Assembly: GCA_032622095.1 (NCBI GenBank)
Contig: CP136066.1
Span: forward strand, 117,513,319-117,577,318
Direction: 5' to 3'
DNA length: 64,000 nt
From: Siphonodentalium dalli
Taxonomy: Eukaryota > Mollusca > Scaphopoda > Gadilida > Siphonodentaliidae
Shown here: positions 61,647-64,000 of the stretch, one piece after another
Numbering within the stretch: the stretch's first letter is position 1
Layout: each line of letters opens with the position of its first letter
Translations under genes and position numbers: made by a program
The notes under the pieces: model-generated
The model's database searches: none
The model's input: the letters and a program-made list of their open reading frames with translations, nothing else
Told to the model about the DNA's origin: nothing

Positions 61647-62920
61647 TGGGGGTTGGGTGTGGGCTGGTATTATCACGTTGGTCTGTGATTGAGTGTACAA
61701 AATCTCTTGTCAAGTGAACACCTGCAGATTATCTATTTCTCTAAACATGGAACATGTCTGAATCTATCATTGGTACAATAGCAGTGATATAATGTTACAT
61801 CATCGGTGCTACCTGTAGTTTCGGCATACAAAATGATCGTAAGTGTGACTGGAGTGATAAGGGGTTATTACGTAATGTTGTTATAACAATGTGATCAAAG
61901 CAATTTGTATAATTGAGTGTCTCACGACCTGACTTAATATGTATGCATGTTTTATGGATAACTAATTATCGCGTGAATGACACAGTTTATCAACCTTAAT
62001 TGATACTAACTCGTTTTGTTCTAAATCGATTTGTTTTCTGAATACCATATAGCTGTGACCGGGGAAATAATAGAATTCATTTGGTAAAGCAAAGGTGTGA
62101 AAGACACATTGTTAACACCAATGTGGCGTGTGTGATTGAGTGTACATCGCTCATGTTCCATGTAAAAATGGCTGAGATTAAATCATCATTGATTCAATAT
62201 GACAATTCATTCTGGAGGGTTGTAATTTCGCCTTACCATTTTCGACCGTTAGTAATTCAACATAGTACATTTCAATACTTCCAATAATAATTGACGAAAA
62301 TACACGCCTGTCATATACTCAATAACTTCATATAGAGATAAGTAAAGAATAAACGCTCTTTATTATTTATGTAAAAAGTAATGGTGTCTATTTTCAGGTA
62401 TGACGCTTATATGAACTGCGTCCGTTAAACACTGGAATGTATGCATTCATACCGTTGGTCACAATGTCCAACATTACAGCGACTGTCCATACACATATAA
62501 TTGGTATAAAGCTATTTCTAAACATCGATTAATAAATTCATGAAAAATATTTGAACAAAAAAATAACGAAAGATATTACGAGCAAATAATTTAACATTCG
62601 ATATTTTTTAATATCGAGATTATGAGAAACCGAAAAAACTCGTTATAAATTTTTTATTTAACCTTTTTTTTTAGAGAAATAATTTTGAGGGTTTTGAAAT
62701 TTTTTCTTTTTTTGAAATTTGGAGGTTTTGAATTTTTTTGTGGAAAAAATTAATTTTAGGGTTTTTGAAATTTTTTGGAAAAAATAAATTTTTGAAGTTT
62801 TGAATTTTTTTTTTTGGGTTTTTGATATTTTAGGAATATTTTAGTACAACCAATTTTAGACCCAAAGATTCTATTTTTAGATGTGGGTCTAACGAGACAT
62901 CTATTCTTCTCATACACATG

Positions 62921-63965
62921 TAATCTGAGTTAATTATAATATCACATCAAGTTTTAAATGTACATGCAGCAACAGCCAATACGATGTTTTGGTTTACTTC
63001 TTCCTCACTTCATATCAATGATGTCCATATATAACGATTTAACTATATCAAAATGATTATTTAAAGCACCGGTATTCAACAAATTATAAAGAACAAATTA
63101 ACTGTGTTCTGTTTATATTTTGTCGTGATGGTCTCTAATCTACGCATATACATTAGGGACTGAAACTGTCATCAGATAATGTCTTTTACGATAAACCGTG
63201 GTGTGCGAATTTAATGTGCGTGAATTCAAAACTGAGCGAAAAATAGTACTGCGCGAATTTAAATACGAGTAAGGTATATATAACATAGTCGTATAAGAGC
63301 GACGTATTTTATCCCAAAGGGTTAAACAGATGCGGAGATTTAAACCAGAAACTTTTAGAAACGCAAACATGTTCGGTAGCGAAATATTTCACCGATAGAT
63401 CACTACGCTACCAATACGCCATACCGCATGGAATTCCAAAGAAGTAAGCAAAATAAAATAAAGCGACAAAGTATTTGGACAAATTGACAACATAATCATG
63501 AATCGCGAGAGTTTGGGAAAAATGTTAATTAGGCCACGAAGCGATTGGGATAACTCTTGAGCAGGAATGGGGAGAACTATATTTTTACACGTAGGGGTGA
63601 GCGGCGCGGTCGGTGTCAACTTTCTTTCCAACTTATCGATCGAAGAAGACGGTCACCAATTTTTGAAAACCCTCCCTCCCTCCCATTTTTCGTGGTTGTT
63701 GGAGAGCACACAGGGTTGATGTCTTTGCCCCCCCCCCCCCACCTTTCGGGGTTTGTTTTTGATGGCGGCGGTTATTGCGCCTCAAAAATTGTTAATTGTT
63801 TTTATTATTATTCATGTATCGGCTTCCTGTAATTATGTTTTGCTAAACAGGTAGCTAAAACCGCATTCCATTGTTTGTCTTTATTTTAACCCTGTGGGAT
63901 AAATATATCTTACATAATCATATGTATTATATTTCAAGAAAGGACTGTGCGCAATGTGGCGTATC
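62921..63965. other. Flank of the palindrome
   Basis: Contains AATTCAAAACTGAGCGAAAA near 63223, also present on the other side of the palindrome near 52891 in the same orientation. A C run is at 63729-63740. No gene recognised. Confidence 0.45.
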
Positions 63966-64000
63966 AACAACAAGACAGTCAATGACTGTGTGGTCGCTCA
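63966..64000 (+). mobile_element. 5' end of a hairpin-ended repeat, cut by the window edge
   Basis: CAACAAGACAGTCAATGACT and GTGTGGTCGCTCA match the 5' starts at 31757 and 41085, including the ACAGTCA/TGACTGT hairpin. Confidence 0.65.

Larger units (their letters stand above)
58966..62920. repeat. Right arm of 10-kb palindrome
   Basis: Reverse complement of 53045-56897. It has seven more glutamine codons at most in the gene, the ~45-bp stretch missing on the left (near 61979-62025), and a T-rich region at 62640-62830 matching the A-rich words on the left. Confidence 0.9.

Overview
The window looks like nuclear DNA of an invertebrate animal, most probably a marine mollusc and perhaps a bivalve. 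The reasons are split exons with GT/AG borders, AATAAA poly(A) signals, AT-rich sequence, long G or C homopolymers, non-LTR retrotransposon 3' ends, and interspersed repeats ending in strings such as GACGGACGGAC...GGTGAGCTAAAA that I associate with bivalve genomes. The species assignment is inference. Very little is host coding sequence; most of the 64 kb is mobile-element and satellite-like DNA.

Host gene: the last two exons of a GMC oxidoreductase (glucose/choline dehydrogenase-like) lie on the minus strand at 50172-50394 and 35299-35437. Their reading frames join exactly across a 14.7 kb intron filled with repeats. A poly(A) signal follows at 35257-35262. Upstream exons are not visible, so the 50.4-64 kb part, including the large palindrome, may lie in the preceding intron or upstream of the gene.

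Layout. 0-6 kb: inverted-repeat elements and a tandem array rich in GCGATAAATCGC palindromes. 6.3-8 kb: CCATGG-type palindromic repeats and G-run minisatellites. 8.3-18.5 kb: an inverted duplication with 2.5 kb arms, a 161-bp tandem array in its loop and a 3.4 kb insertion in one arm. 19-23.6 kb: a 0.7 kb inverted-repeat element, direct repeats and a frameshifted coiled-coil-type gene remnant. 23.7-30 kb: head-to-tail arrays of two related repeat families, one loaded with TCAAGGTCA nuclear-receptor-type half sites. 30.4-34.4 kb: a LINE relic and a full-length copy of a hairpin-ended repeat. 34-41 kb: two long perfect or near-perfect hairpins and a 4 kb foldback element. 41-48.3 kb: further repeat copies, a tRNA-like SINE head, a transposon nested in another with an 8-bp target duplication, and two LINE 3' fragments. 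48.3-53 kb: the penultimate GMC exon and a third LINE fragment.

The most unusual locus is 53.0-62.9 kb. It is a head-to-head palindrome in which each arm carries an intact gene of 588 or 594 codons. The protein joins a C2H2 zinc finger, a polyglutamine tract, an A32/FtsK-HerA-type packaging ATPase of the kind found in Polinton/adintovirus-like elements, and a second zinc-finger-like motif. A third, truncated copy between the arms is fused to an uninterrupted run of 536 CAA codons, and the centre is a 235-bp GC-rich palindrome. No other viral gene is recognisable nearby. The locus could be a fossil head-to-head viral dimer, a foldback transposon built on a viral gene, or partly an assembly product.
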